Of a DNA stretch of 37,462 nt, positions 23,892 through 31,663 are shown piece after piece (the stretch's first letter is position 1; every line of letters starts with the position of its first letter). The stretch is from an uncultured Pelagibacteraceae bacterium (lineage in GTDB: Bacteria; Pseudomonadota; Alphaproteobacteria; Pelagibacterales; Pelagibacteraceae): the NCBI GenBank assembly GCA_902537575.1, contig CACBBX010000006.1:1-37462 (forward strand), in the 5' to 3' direction. Below the pieces are notes generated by a model. The model had not been told where the DNA came from. It worked only from the letters and a program-made list of their open reading frames with translations, and made no database searches. The translations under genes were made by a program, and so were the position numbers.

Positions 23892-24956
23892 ATGAAACTA
23901 ATTTTTTTAACTATTTTTTTATTTTTTTTTAATTACACTTTATCCTTCTCGGATAACTTCAGGTTTGAAAAAATAGTTGACCTTAATGACCCCTGGGGTT
24001 CGTCTTTTATTAGTGATGACGAAATAATAGTTACTGAGAAAAGTGGAAAAATAAAAATCATAAATACTATTAAAAAAAAAATATTGGATGTTGAACACAA
24101 TTTAAATTTCTTAGAATATGGTCAAGGTGGATTACTAGATATTATTTATCAAAATAATACGATTTGGATTTCTTATACTGAAAATAGGATTAATTGGAAA
24201 ACTAGTACATCAATTGCAAAAGCAAAATTAAATAAAAAAGAATTAAATTTTAAAAATATCTTTCAAGCTAATCCACCAATAGACTCTGGTTATCATTTTG
24301 GATCAAGACTTGCTATTAAAGATAATTATTTATTTGCATCTGCTGGTGAAAGAGGACAAGGTATGATTGCACAAGATCCAACTAAACATCCAGGAAGTAT
24401 TATAAGAATACACTTAGATGGAAGTATACCTAAAGATAATCCTAAGTTTGAAGGTAAATCAGATTGGTTGCCAGAAATATATCAAATAGGTATTAGAAAC
24501 CCTCAAGGTTTAACCTTGTCTCCTTATGATAGAAAAATTTATATGAGTAATCACGGCGCTAAAGGAGGCGACTGGTTTGGTGAGGCAAAAAAAGGTGAAA
24601 ACTATGGATGGAAAATTTTAGGCTGGGGTGGAACAAATTATTCTGGAAGCAAAATTGGGCCAAAATGGAAGCCTGGCTTCACAAAAGCTATTAAATATTG
24701 GGTTCCCTCAATTGCAACTAGCGCTATCACTATTTACAAAGGTTCAGAATTTAAAGAATGGAATGGTCTCGCTTTAGTAACTTCTTTAAAAGATAAATCA
24801 TTAAGAACAATTAATTTTTCTGATCTATCTAATGTTAAAGAGAATGTAGTCTTTAAAAATAAGATTGGAAGACTGAGAGACATTCAAGTACATCCTAAAA
24901 ATGGTAAAATTTATTTTTTAGCTGGTAATAGTTTGTGGTTAATGGAGAAAAATTAA
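23892..24956 (+). CDS. PQQ-dependent aldose/sorbosone dehydrogenase-like exported protein (YliI/Asd type)
   Basis: This 354-residue protein has a signal peptide (hydrophobic 3-18). The six-bladed propeller of the glucose/sorbosone dehydrogenase family (PF07995) is recognisable: DPWGSSFISDDEIIVTEKSG at its start, GYHFGSRLAI with the catalytic-type His, IYQIGIRNPQGLTLSP, MSNHGAKGGDWF and ENYGWKI. Family members oxidise aldose sugars in the periplasm using PQQ. Whether this organism makes or imports PQQ cannot be seen here. The gene closes the plus operon and its stop overlaps that of the convergent TauD-like gene (TTAA). Confidence 0.88.
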   Translation: MKLIFLTIFLFFFNYTLSFSDNFRFEKIVDLNDPWGSSFISDDEIIVTEKSGKIKIINTIKKKILDVEHNLNFLEYGQGGLLDIIYQNNTIWISYTENRINWKTSTSIAKAKLNKKELNFKNIFQANPPIDSGYHFGSRLAIKDNYLFASAGERGQGMIAQDPTKHPGSIIRIHLDGSIPKDNPKFEGKSDWLPEIYQIGIRNPQGLTLSPYDRKIYMSNHGAKGGDWFGEAKKGENYGWKILGWGGTNYSGSKIGPKWKPGFTKAIKYWVPSIATSAITIYKGSEFKEWNGLALVTSLKDKSLRTINFSDLSNVKENVVFKNKIGRLRDIQVHPKNGKIYFLAGNSLWLMEKN

Positions 24957-25744
24957 AGAATTGTTATTCTATGCATTATTCTATTGCCTTTAAAAGGTGT
25001 TGCTTGATGCAACATGGATCTATTATCCCAAATAGCTAACTGATTTTTTTCCCATTCTAATGAGTGTTGAAATTTTTTTTTAATTTGGTGTTTGAATAAT
25101 TTTTTTTTTAAATCTCTATCATTTTTTATTTTAGGCTGAAATCCAACTAGATGACCTGGACTAGAGTAAATTGCATAATTTGAATTAATTTTTCTTATAA
25201 TTTTATGCGTAGATTTTAATTCTTTTATTTTCCTACCCCTCTCTTTCACTCTCTCTTTTGTGGTGATTGAAATTGGTCCCTCCGAGGAATAAACACCTTT
25301 TAAGGTTGATAACTTTCTTTTCATAGATTTTGTTAAATCTTTAAAAGCATAATATTGTGAACAAAACTCTGTATTTGCTTTTCCTTTTTTAGGAACTAAT
25401 TTTGACAATAACATAGTAAATTTTGGTGGTTTTTTTGTATAAATAGAATCTGTATGAAACTGTTCCCCAAAACTTGGGCCTTTATCACTTTTTTTTCTTT
25501 GAACAACAGTTATCTGAGGATATTTTTTATTTAATCCTTTTAATCTTGGATAATCTGCGAGTTTTCCAAAATTTTTTGCAAACTCAACATAATGTTTAGA
25601 GGAAAGATTTTGTCTTCTAAAAAAGATCATCCCATATGTATTTAAAGCATTGATAATGATTTTGAAATTTTCTTTTGAAAGTTTTTTAATTTCAGTGTCA
25701 ATCTCAGCCCCAATATTATTTTTATTGGGAATAATTTTTAACAT
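24953..25744 (-). CDS. TauD/TfdA family 2OG-Fe(II) dioxygenase
   Basis: This 263-residue protein is of the TauD/TfdA type. EQFHTDSIY gives the iron ligands His97 and Asp99, AIWDNRSMLHQATP gives His246, and RIMHRITIL at the very C terminus gives the 2-oxoglutarate-binding Arg259. NTYGMIFFRRQNLS near residue 36 is the family N-terminal strand. The family includes taurine, 2,4-D and sulfonate or alkylsulfate oxygenases, and the substrate cannot be chosen. The 150-180 region is unusually rich in Lys/Arg. The upstream neighbour (SHOCT protein) ends 1 base before its start, so the two are likely cotranscribed. Confidence 0.88.
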   Translation of the reverse strand: MLKIIPNKNNIGAEIDTEIKKLSKENFKIIINALNTYGMIFFRRQNLSSKHYVEFAKNFGKLADYPRLKGLNKKYPQITVVQRKKSDKGPSFGEQFHTDSIYTKKPPKFTMLLSKLVPKKGKANTEFCSQYYAFKDLTKSMKRKLSTLKGVYSSEGPISITTKERVKERGRKIKELKSTHKIIRKINSNYAIYSSPGHLVGFQPKIKNDRDLKKKLFKHQIKKKFQHSLEWEKNQLAIWDNRSMLHQATPFKGNRIMHRITIL

Positions 25745-25745
25745 C

Positions 25746-26012
25746 TTAGGTATTTAATAATTTATTTTTTGCTTTCTCAAACTCCTCTTGAGTAAGCACT
25801 CCACTTTCTCTCAAACTATTTAATTTTTCTAATTCGTCACTTAATGAACTATTATCATCTGATATGGGTGTTTTGGTTTCCTCTTTTACTTCTTCTTTTT
25901 CAGCTCTATTGGCTTCTTTAGCATTAAATCCATTCATAATCGCCATACCACCTAAATATAGAACATAAGCCATGATAGGGATTACTAATCCAAAAAAAAT
26001 TATTTTTTCCAT
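25746..26012 (-). CDS. Small membrane-anchored protein with SHOCT domain
   Basis: This 88-residue protein has an N-terminal membrane helix (about 4-27), an acidic, Glu/Lys-rich linker (about 30-52), and a C-terminal SHOCT motif: ELEKLNSLRESGVLTQEEFE followed by KAKNKLL. SHOCT is a short helical hairpin thought to mediate oligomerisation or contacts in cytoplasmic tails. The function is otherwise unknown. It lies 3 bases from the membrane protein upstream and 1 base from the TauD-like gene downstream. Confidence 0.8.
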   Translation of the reverse strand: MEKIIFFGLVIPIMAYVLYLGGMAIMNGFNAKEANRAEKEEVKEETKTPISDDNSSLSDELEKLNSLRESGVLTQEEFEKAKNKLLNT

Positions 26013-26015
26013 AAT

Positions 26016-26219
26016 TTAATCTTCATCTTCCTCTCTCCATTTTTTTTCGTACAATAAGTAAGCTGCATAAATTACTGAGACCGTACCTACTATCATTCCA
26101 TAATCAAAACCGGTTTGCTGATCATGAAGATACCAACCCAGTTGAGTTGCTCCAATAGTTGGAAAAGTTAGTAAAAGAAAAATTATGGCGATCCTATAAG
26201 GATACTTTGGTTTTTTCAT
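26016..26219 (-). CDS. Unrecognised small two-helix membrane protein
   Basis: This 67-residue protein has a basic start (MKKPKYPYR), a helix at about 9-30, a short periplasmic loop HDQQTGFDYG, and a second helix at about 40-57. It ends in the charged tail YEKKWREEDED, consistent with both ends in the cytoplasm. I do not recognise a family. It is followed after 3 bases by the SHOCT-domain membrane protein, and the two may form a pair. Confidence 0.68.
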   Translation of the reverse strand: MKKPKYPYRIAIIFLLLTFPTIGATQLGWYLHDQQTGFDYGMIVGTVSVIYAAYLLYEKKWREEDED

Positions 26220-26256
26220 AACTTAGATTAACAGAATAAATTGTGAGATTTAATTA

Positions 26257-27102
26257 CTAAATTTGCGATCTTTTGAAACACTCTATAGTATTTTTCAATA
26301 AACAAGCAATTGTCATGGGGCCTACACCACCAGGAACTGGCGTTAATGCTTTTGCATTTTTGGAGACTTCATTAAAATCAACATCTCCAACAATACCCTT
26401 GTCAGTTTTATTAATACCAACATCAATAACTATAGTACCTTTTTTAACCCAATCACCTTTGACAAGTTCTGGAATTCCAACTGCAGCTACTATTATGTCT
26501 GCCTCTAAACATTCTGCTTTTAGGTCTTTAGTTTTTGAATGAGTTATTGTTACTGTACAATTTTCTTTTAATAGAAGTTGAGTCATTGGCTTTCCATTTA
26601 AATTCGATCTTCCAACTATTACTGCTTTTTTTCCATTTAGGTTATGCTCTACTTTTTTAATTAATAAATAACAACCTAAAGGAGTACATGGCACTGAACT
26701 TTCATATCCAGAAGAAAGATTTCCTACATTCATTGGATGAAAACCATCAACATCTTTTGAGGGTAAAATAGTTTCAATAACTTTTTGTTTATCAATATGT
26801 TTTGGTAATGGTAACTGAACTAGTATACCTGAAACTGTTTCATCTTTATTTAATTCTTCAATTTTTTCTAGTACTGTTTTTTCCTCTACCTCATCCGGAT
26901 ACTTTATAACTTCAGATTTTAAACCAACCTCATTAGCTGATTTTTCTTTATTACGTACGTAAATTTGGCTTGGTGTTAAATCTCCAATGAGAATAACTGT
27001 TAAACCAGGCACTTTATTATATTTTGCTTTTAATTGTGTGACCTCGTGCTTAAGCTTTTCTCTTAATTCTGCAGCAGCTTTCTTTCCATCTATTAGAATC
27101 AT
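26257..27102 (-). CDS. folD: Bifunctional methylenetetrahydrofolate dehydrogenase/cyclohydrolase FolD
   Basis: This 281-residue protein has all the FolD landmarks: YVRNKEKSANEVGL with the catalytic Lys, GILVQLPLPKH, KDVDGFHPMNVG, GRSNLNGKPMTQLLL for NADP (usually G-R-S-x-x-V-G-K-P; here Leu-Asn takes the x-V place), and PVPGGVGPMTIACL. It interconverts 5,10-methylene-, 5,10-methenyl- and 10-formyl-tetrahydrofolate in the cytoplasm, which is central to one-carbon oxidation and purine synthesis. It follows yggT after 10 bases in a minus-strand run with mscS, hemD and hemC. Confidence 0.96.
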   Translation of the reverse strand: MILIDGKKAAAELREKLKHEVTQLKAKYNKVPGLTVILIGDLTPSQIYVRNKEKSANEVGLKSEVIKYPDEVEEKTVLEKIEELNKDETVSGILVQLPLPKHIDKQKVIETILPSKDVDGFHPMNVGNLSSGYESSVPCTPLGCYLLIKKVEHNLNGKKAVIVGRSNLNGKPMTQLLLKENCTVTITHSKTKDLKAECLEADIIVAAVGIPELVKGDWVKKGTIVIDVGINKTDKGIVGDVDFNEVSKNAKALTPVPGGVGPMTIACLLKNTIECFKRSQI

Positions 27103-27112
27103 TTTTATCTTT

Positions 27113-27403
27113 CTAAAAAATCATTGGCGCGATGTAGAGCTTCATACACATTTCGATAAACCAAATCAACAGTAGAAGAATTACAGGAGATATGTCTAAA
27201 GAACCTAAATTAGGTATAAAACGTCTAATTTTGTTTAAAATTGGATCTGTAAGTCTATAGGTTAACTCTAGTAATGAATAAACAAATCTGTTTTGTGTAT
27301 TTAAAACGTTAAAAGCAATTAACCAACTTACAATTACATTAGCAATTACAACGTAGGAATAGAGTTTCAGAATTTGTAAAGCTAGATAGAAAATGGCTAT
27401 CAT
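27113..27403 (-). CDS. yggT: YggT family membrane protein
   Basis: This 96-residue protein has two membrane helices. YVVIANVIVSWLIAFNVL is the first block, RLTDPILNKIRRFIPNLGSL is the conserved cytoplasmic motif (T-D-P-I-L-x-x-I-R-R-x-I-P) and DISPVILLLLIWF is the second helix. Members are linked to osmotic tolerance and to cell-division or polar protein positioning (YlmG/CCB3 in plastids), but no activity is known. It overlaps the mscS stop by 4 bases. A second, more divergent YggT-like gene lies at 36631-36987. Confidence 0.9.
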   Translation of the reverse strand: MIAIFYLALQILKLYSYVVIANVIVSWLIAFNVLNTQNRFVYSLLELTYRLTDPILNKIRRFIPNLGSLDISPVILLLLIWFIEMCMKLYIAPMIF

Positions 27404-28485
27404 TTTTTTTCTACATAAATCGACTGACTAGGGAAAGCAAAAGAAGCACCATTTTTCTCAACTATCTTTTTAATTTCAATTGCCAATCTTTCTTTCACTT
27501 CTAGAGAATTACTCCAACTATTAGAGTTAGTGAAACATCGCACGAGTAAATCAATAGAACTGTCTGAAAATTTTTCTATTCTTACAGCAACTCCTGTTGC
27601 TTGGTTAAAGTCTTCACTTTTATTAATATATTCCTCTATTTCGTCTCTTACTTTTTTTAATTGATCAATGGTAGAGTCATACTGAAGAGTAATTATCCAC
27701 CTCACTCTCCAATTTGAAGTTTCACTAACATTTATGACTGCATTTTCTGCAAACTGAAAATTAGGAATAATTGCTAGAGACTTATCAAACTTTCTAATTG
27801 TTGTGGACCTAAAACCAATTTTTTCGACTATCCCTTCTATAATTCCTTCAACTGAAATCCAATCTCCAATTTTAAATCTTTTTTCAACTAATACTAAAAT
27901 TCCTGAAATTAAATTTTTAAATAAGTCTTGAGCACCTAAAGCTACCGCAACACCAAACAAACCAAGTCCTGCAATAATTGGACCAATTTTAATTCCCCAT
28001 AACTCAAGAACAGCAGCCAATCCAAGTATAAAAATTAATACTTTTAATGATTTAATTATCCATCCAATAAGTTCTCTTGTTAGAAGTTTATCTAGTCCAC
28101 TTAATATATAAGATACTGGCTCAATTATTTGATGGATGACCCAAAATATTAAAATTGTTATTAAGGTTCTATTAATGGTATCTACCACATCTCTACCTTC
28201 AGCAGAAAAAGTCATGTAATAACTAGCAATAAAAAAACCTAAGACAATTGGCAAAAACCTTGCGGGTCCTTCTAAAGATCGAACGAAAGTATCATCTAGC
28301 TTATTTGTAGTTCGTTTTGATATAACTTCTAATTTTTTAATAACCAATTTACTGATCAGCCCTCTAAAGATTAGAAAAATTAAAAATATACCAATACCAA
28401 TTATAATTTGGAAAATATCGACTCCAAGGATTCCCTTATTCCAAACTGATAAAAATATTTCAGAAAAATTATTTATTATATCCAT
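27400..28485 (-). CDS. Small-conductance mechanosensitive channel (MscS family)
   Basis: This 361-residue protein has about four membrane helices before the pore helix. IIAGLGLFGVAVALGAQDLFKNLISGILVL is split here as the Gly/Ala-rich pore helix (AGLGLFGVAVALGAQ) and the beta-domain entry FKNLISGILVLVEKRFKIGD. The beta domain has GIVEKIGFRSTTIRKFDKS, and the C-terminal alpha/beta part includes AVRIEKFSDSSIDLLVRCF. It should open on membrane stretch to release solutes during hypo-osmotic shock. It starts 2 bases after hemD and overlaps yggT by 4 bases. Confidence 0.93.
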   Translation of the reverse strand: MDIINNFSEIFLSVWNKGILGVDIFQIIIGIGIFLIFLIFRGLISKLVIKKLEVISKRTTNKLDDTFVRSLEGPARFLPIVLGFFIASYYMTFSAEGRDVVDTINRTLITILIFWVIHQIIEPVSYILSGLDKLLTRELIGWIIKSLKVLIFILGLAAVLELWGIKIGPIIAGLGLFGVAVALGAQDLFKNLISGILVLVEKRFKIGDWISVEGIIEGIVEKIGFRSTTIRKFDKSLAIIPNFQFAENAVINVSETSNWRVRWIITLQYDSTIDQLKKVRDEIEEYINKSEDFNQATGVAVRIEKFSDSSIDLLVRCFTNSNSWSNSLEVKERLAIEIKKIVEKNGASFAFPSQSIYVEKK

Positions 28486-28487
28486 GG

Positions 28488-29186
28488 CTAAATTTTATAT
28501 AACAAAAACTCCTCTTCTCCAGGATTAAAAAGAAATATCTTTTTCCATTTAATTTCATTCAGTATTGATGAGGTTTTTTCACCTATACACATTAAATTCG
28601 TATCCATCCATTGACTCTCTAATTGATGAATTTTGATGAAGTTTAAAAAGCTTGATCCACTATTTTGGGAGTAAACATAAACCATGTCAGGCATATTTTG
28701 TTTTAATTCTTTAACAAAGTCTTCATTAAAATTCATATTGTGATTAACTCTATAATTCACAATCCTCTTAATGCTATAACCTTCATTTATTAACTGTTGG
28801 TCAAGATCTATTGATATAGTTTCTCCACTTACATAAAGTAATTTACCACTCGATGCATCATAATTTTGCAAAATTAATTCTCTTAAGTTTGTAACATTTC
28901 CTTCTGCTGCAATTGTATTTTGGAAACCAAAACTTCTTGCTTTTTTTTCAGTTATCTCTCCGACACAAAAACATTTGATTGTTTTATTGATTTCATCATG
29001 GTTTAGAAATTTTACAGCATTAGCGCTAGTGAAAATAATTCCTTTAAAATCTGTAAAGTTAATTTTATCATGAGCTACTTCCTCAACTCTTAATAAAGGG
29101 AGATGAGAAACTTGATGACCTAAGGATTTAAATTTAACAATCGTTTCAGAACAGTCTTCTAACGGTCTTGTTAATAAAATATGCAT
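28488..29186 (-). CDS. hemD: Uroporphyrinogen-III synthase
   Basis: This 232-residue protein fits the HemD family, which is weakly conserved. LLTRPLEDCSETIVKF is the start, FTSANAVKFL near residue 50 is the first-domain signature, AEGNVTNLRELI lies at the domain swap, LYVSGE opens the second domain, and VYVYSQNSGSSFLNFI is the second-domain signature with CIGEKTSSIL after it. It closes hydroxymethylbilane with D-ring inversion to give uroporphyrinogen III for haem. The start lies 1 base after hemC, and haem supply fits the ccm genes elsewhere in the window. Confidence 0.9.
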   Translation of the reverse strand: MHILLTRPLEDCSETIVKFKSLGHQVSHLPLLRVEEVAHDKINFTDFKGIIFTSANAVKFLNHDEINKTIKCFCVGEITEKKARSFGFQNTIAAEGNVTNLRELILQNYDASSGKLLYVSGETISIDLDQQLINEGYSIKRIVNYRVNHNMNFNEDFVKELKQNMPDMVYVYSQNSGSSFLNFIKIHQLESQWMDTNLMCIGEKTSSILNEIKWKKIFLFNPGEEEFLLYKI

Positions 29187-29187
29187 A

Positions 29188-30105
29188 TTATCTTTTATAA
29201 GAATTATTAGATTTCGTTTTTAAATTTTGACCTACTTCTCTACCAATTTGACTGAAGTCCTCTACTTTACCAGTTTTTTTTTCATAAAACCTTTTGGTGC
29301 CGTCTAAAGAAAATAATTCAGCTTCAACAATAATTTTGTCACCTTTTATTGTAGAGTGAGCTCCAACAGCAGTTTCGCAATCTCCTTCCAAGACTTTTAA
29401 AATATTTCTCTCAACATGCGCTCTCATAAATGTTTCATTATGATTTATTTTTTTTAAAACTGATGTTATTTCCTCGTCACCTTCTCTACATTGAAGAGCT
29501 ATTATACCTTGTCCAGCACTTGGAATTACTTGTTCTGGGGAAAAAATTTCTGAAATTTCATCATCAAAATTTAAAAATTTAATTCCTGCATAAGACAATA
29601 TTATTGCATCATATATTCCATCTTTTAATTTTTTAATTCTTGTATCCACATTTCCTCTAATAATTTTACATTCAAGATCAGACCTAATTTTTTTTATTTG
29701 ATATTCTCTTCTAAAAGATGAAGTTCCAATTATAGAATTTTTTTTTAATTCACTTAATTTTTTCTTATTCATTGTAATAAGAATTTCTCTAGCATCGTTT
29801 CTTTCTAAAAATGAATCTGTTTTAAGACCTTTTGTTTCAATAGCTGGCATGTCTTTAAGTGCATGGACTGCGATATCAATATTTTTATCCTGAAGCTCTT
29901 TTTCTATATTGCTAGAAAATAATCCTTTGCCTCCAACTTCCGACAATCTTCCATCCTGAATCTCGTCCCCTTTTGTAGTAATCTTTTTTATTACAATATC
30001 TTCACTGCTAAAATCAGTGATTTTGACAATTTTATCTTTAGCTTTTTCAGCATAAAGTGTCGCCAACTTGCTTCCTCTAGATCCAATGACAATTTTTCTA
30101 TTCAT
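29188..30105 (-). CDS. hemC: Porphobilinogen deaminase (hydroxymethylbilane synthase)
   Basis: This 305-residue protein is a complete HemC. It shows IGSRGSKLA at the start, GGKGLFSSNIEKEL, DIAVHALKDMPA with the catalytic Asp, GTSSFRREYQI, RGNVDTRIKKL, and LEGDCETAVGAHS with Cys243 for the dipyrromethane cofactor (Cys242 in E. coli). It polymerises four porphobilinogens to hydroxymethylbilane. The divergent arrangement with tsaD across a 56-base gap is a known alphaproteobacterial order, and hemD follows directly. Confidence 0.97.
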   Translation of the reverse strand: MNRKIVIGSRGSKLATLYAEKAKDKIVKITDFSSEDIVIKKITTKGDEIQDGRLSEVGGKGLFSSNIEKELQDKNIDIAVHALKDMPAIETKGLKTDSFLERNDAREILITMNKKKLSELKKNSIIGTSSFRREYQIKKIRSDLECKIIRGNVDTRIKKLKDGIYDAIILSYAGIKFLNFDDEISEIFSPEQVIPSAGQGIIALQCREGDEEITSVLKKINHNETFMRAHVERNILKVLEGDCETAVGAHSTIKGDKIIVEAELFSLDGTKRFYEKKTGKVEDFSQIGREVGQNLKTKSNNSYKR

Positions 30106-30161
30106 AAATATATTTATTTCTTACTTGTATTGAGATTGTACAATTATTAAAAACTATTTGA

Positions 30162-31235
30162 ATGAGCAAAAAACCCTTAATTCTCGGAATAGAAACGAGC
30201 TGTGATGAAACAGCTGCATCAATAATAACTGAAAATGAGCAGGGAAACCCTGTAGTTTTATCAAATATTGTTTCAAGCCAAATTGAAGTCCATAAAGAAT
30301 TTGGAGGAGTGGTTCCAGAATTAGCAGCACGATCCCATGTTGAGAAAATTGATTGGATTGTTAAGAAAGCTATTGAAGAGAGTGGAAAAAAAATTGATGA
30401 AATTGATGCTGTAGCTTCCACTGCAGGACCTGGCTTAATTGTTTGTCTTTCAGTTGGTTTAAGTTTTGGAAAAGCTTTTGCCGCTTCCAGAGATAAACCC
30501 TTTATAGCTGTTAACCATCTAGAAGGTCACGCTTTAAGTCCTAAATTGAATTCAAGTTTAAATTATCCCTATCTGCTTTTGTTAATATCAGGTGGGCATT
30601 CACAATTTTTAAATGTTCAAGGTTTGGGGAAATATAAAAGATTAGGAACAACAATTGATGATGCTTTAGGAGAAGCATTTGATAAAACTGCAAAACTTTT
30701 AGGAATAGAATTTCCAGGCGGTCCACAAATTGAAATTTTGGCAAAAAAAGGTGATCCTAATAAATATGATTTACCAAAACCTATTTTTAATAAGGGCGGT
30801 TGTAATTTGTCTTTTGCAGGACTTAAAACTGCGGTACTAAGAGAAACAAAAAATATAAAAACCGATCAAGAAAAATTTGATCTTGCAGCATCATTTCAAA
30901 GAACAATTGAAGAGATTTTATATAAAAAAACTAAAATTGCTTTTAAAGATTTTGAAAGACAGAACAACCCAACCAAAAAAAAATTTGTTGTTGCTGGAGG
31001 AGTAGCAGCTAACGAAAATATTAGAAATATGCTAATAAGTTTATGTGAAGAACAAAATTACCAAACCATCTTTCCGCCAAAAGAACTTTGTGGAGATAAC
31101 GCTGCAATGATAGCTATGGTTGGCTTAGAAAAATTTAAATTAAAACAATTTAGTGAATTGGATCACCCAGCAAAGCCTAGATGGCCATTAGATGAGGATG
31201 CTGCTTTTTTAAAAGGAGCTGGAGTTCGATTATAA
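30162..31235 (+). CDS. tsaD: tRNA N6-adenosine threonylcarbamoyltransferase TsaD
   Basis: This 357-residue protein has the Kae1/TsaD signatures: LGIETSCDETAASI at the start, FGGVVPELAARSHV, STAGPGLIVCLSVG, AVNHLEGHALS with the two metal-binding His, LLLISGGHSQ, and KELCGDNAAMIAMVG near the end. With TsaB, TsaE and TsaC it makes t6A37 in ANN-decoding tRNAs. Its stop shares a base with the ATG of the EVE-domain gene, and hemC diverges upstream. Confidence 0.97.
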   Translation: MSKKPLILGIETSCDETAASIITENEQGNPVVLSNIVSSQIEVHKEFGGVVPELAARSHVEKIDWIVKKAIEESGKKIDEIDAVASTAGPGLIVCLSVGLSFGKAFAASRDKPFIAVNHLEGHALSPKLNSSLNYPYLLLLISGGHSQFLNVQGLGKYKRLGTTIDDALGEAFDKTAKLLGIEFPGGPQIEILAKKGDPNKYDLPKPIFNKGGCNLSFAGLKTAVLRETKNIKTDQEKFDLAASFQRTIEEILYKKTKIAFKDFERQNNPTKKKFVVAGGVAANENIRNMLISLCEEQNYQTIFPPKELCGDNAAMIAMVGLEKFKLKQFSELDHPAKPRWPLDEDAAFLKGAGVRL

Positions 31236-31648
31236 TGCGGTATTGGTTAATGAAATCTGAGCCAGATGTATGGTCTATTGATCAACAAATAAAGTCAGGT
31301 TCTAAAGGTGCTCCTTGGGATGGTGTAAGGAATTACCAGGCTGCAAAAAATTTAAAAACTATGAAAAAGGGTGATCTTTGTTTTTTTTATCACTCAAATA
31401 TCGGTAAAGAAATCGTAGGTATTGTTGAAGTGATTAAAGAACATTACATCGATAAAACTGACAAAACTGGTCGCTTTGTAGCTGTCACCGTTAAGTTTAA
31501 AAAGAAATTAGATAGACCAGTTACTTTAGAAAATATAAAAAAACATAAGGAATTGGGCGATTTAGCGTTAATAAAACAGAGCAGATTATCTGTCATGCCA
31601 ATCGATTATAAAAGCTGGAAAATTATAAATAACATGAGTAAGATTTAA
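31235..31648 (+). CDS. EVE domain protein
   Basis: This 137-residue protein is a single EVE domain (PUA-like fold, PF01878). It shows YWLMKSEPDVWSIDQQ at the start, WDGVRNYQAAKNLKTMKKGD, LCFFYHSNIGKEIVGIVEV, and a late KQSRLSVMPI block. EVE domains bind modified bases in RNA or DNA through an aromatic cage. The neighbour TsaD makes a tRNA modification, and the one-base stop/start overlap hints that this protein may read modified RNA, but that is inference; tsaD-EVE adjacency is common in alphaproteobacteria. acs follows after 15 bases. Confidence 0.92.
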   Translation: MRYWLMKSEPDVWSIDQQIKSGSKGAPWDGVRNYQAAKNLKTMKKGDLCFFYHSNIGKEIVGIVEVIKEHYIDKTDKTGRFVAVTVKFKKKLDRPVTLENIKKHKELGDLALIKQSRLSVMPIDYKSWKIINNMSKI

Positions 31649-31663
31649 TATAAAAAATTTCAC

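Noticed and set aside
23892-24956. Evidence that PQQ is made by this organism
   Set aside because: The dehydrogenase-like propeller is present, but no pqq synthesis gene is in the window, so cofactor use cannot be claimed.
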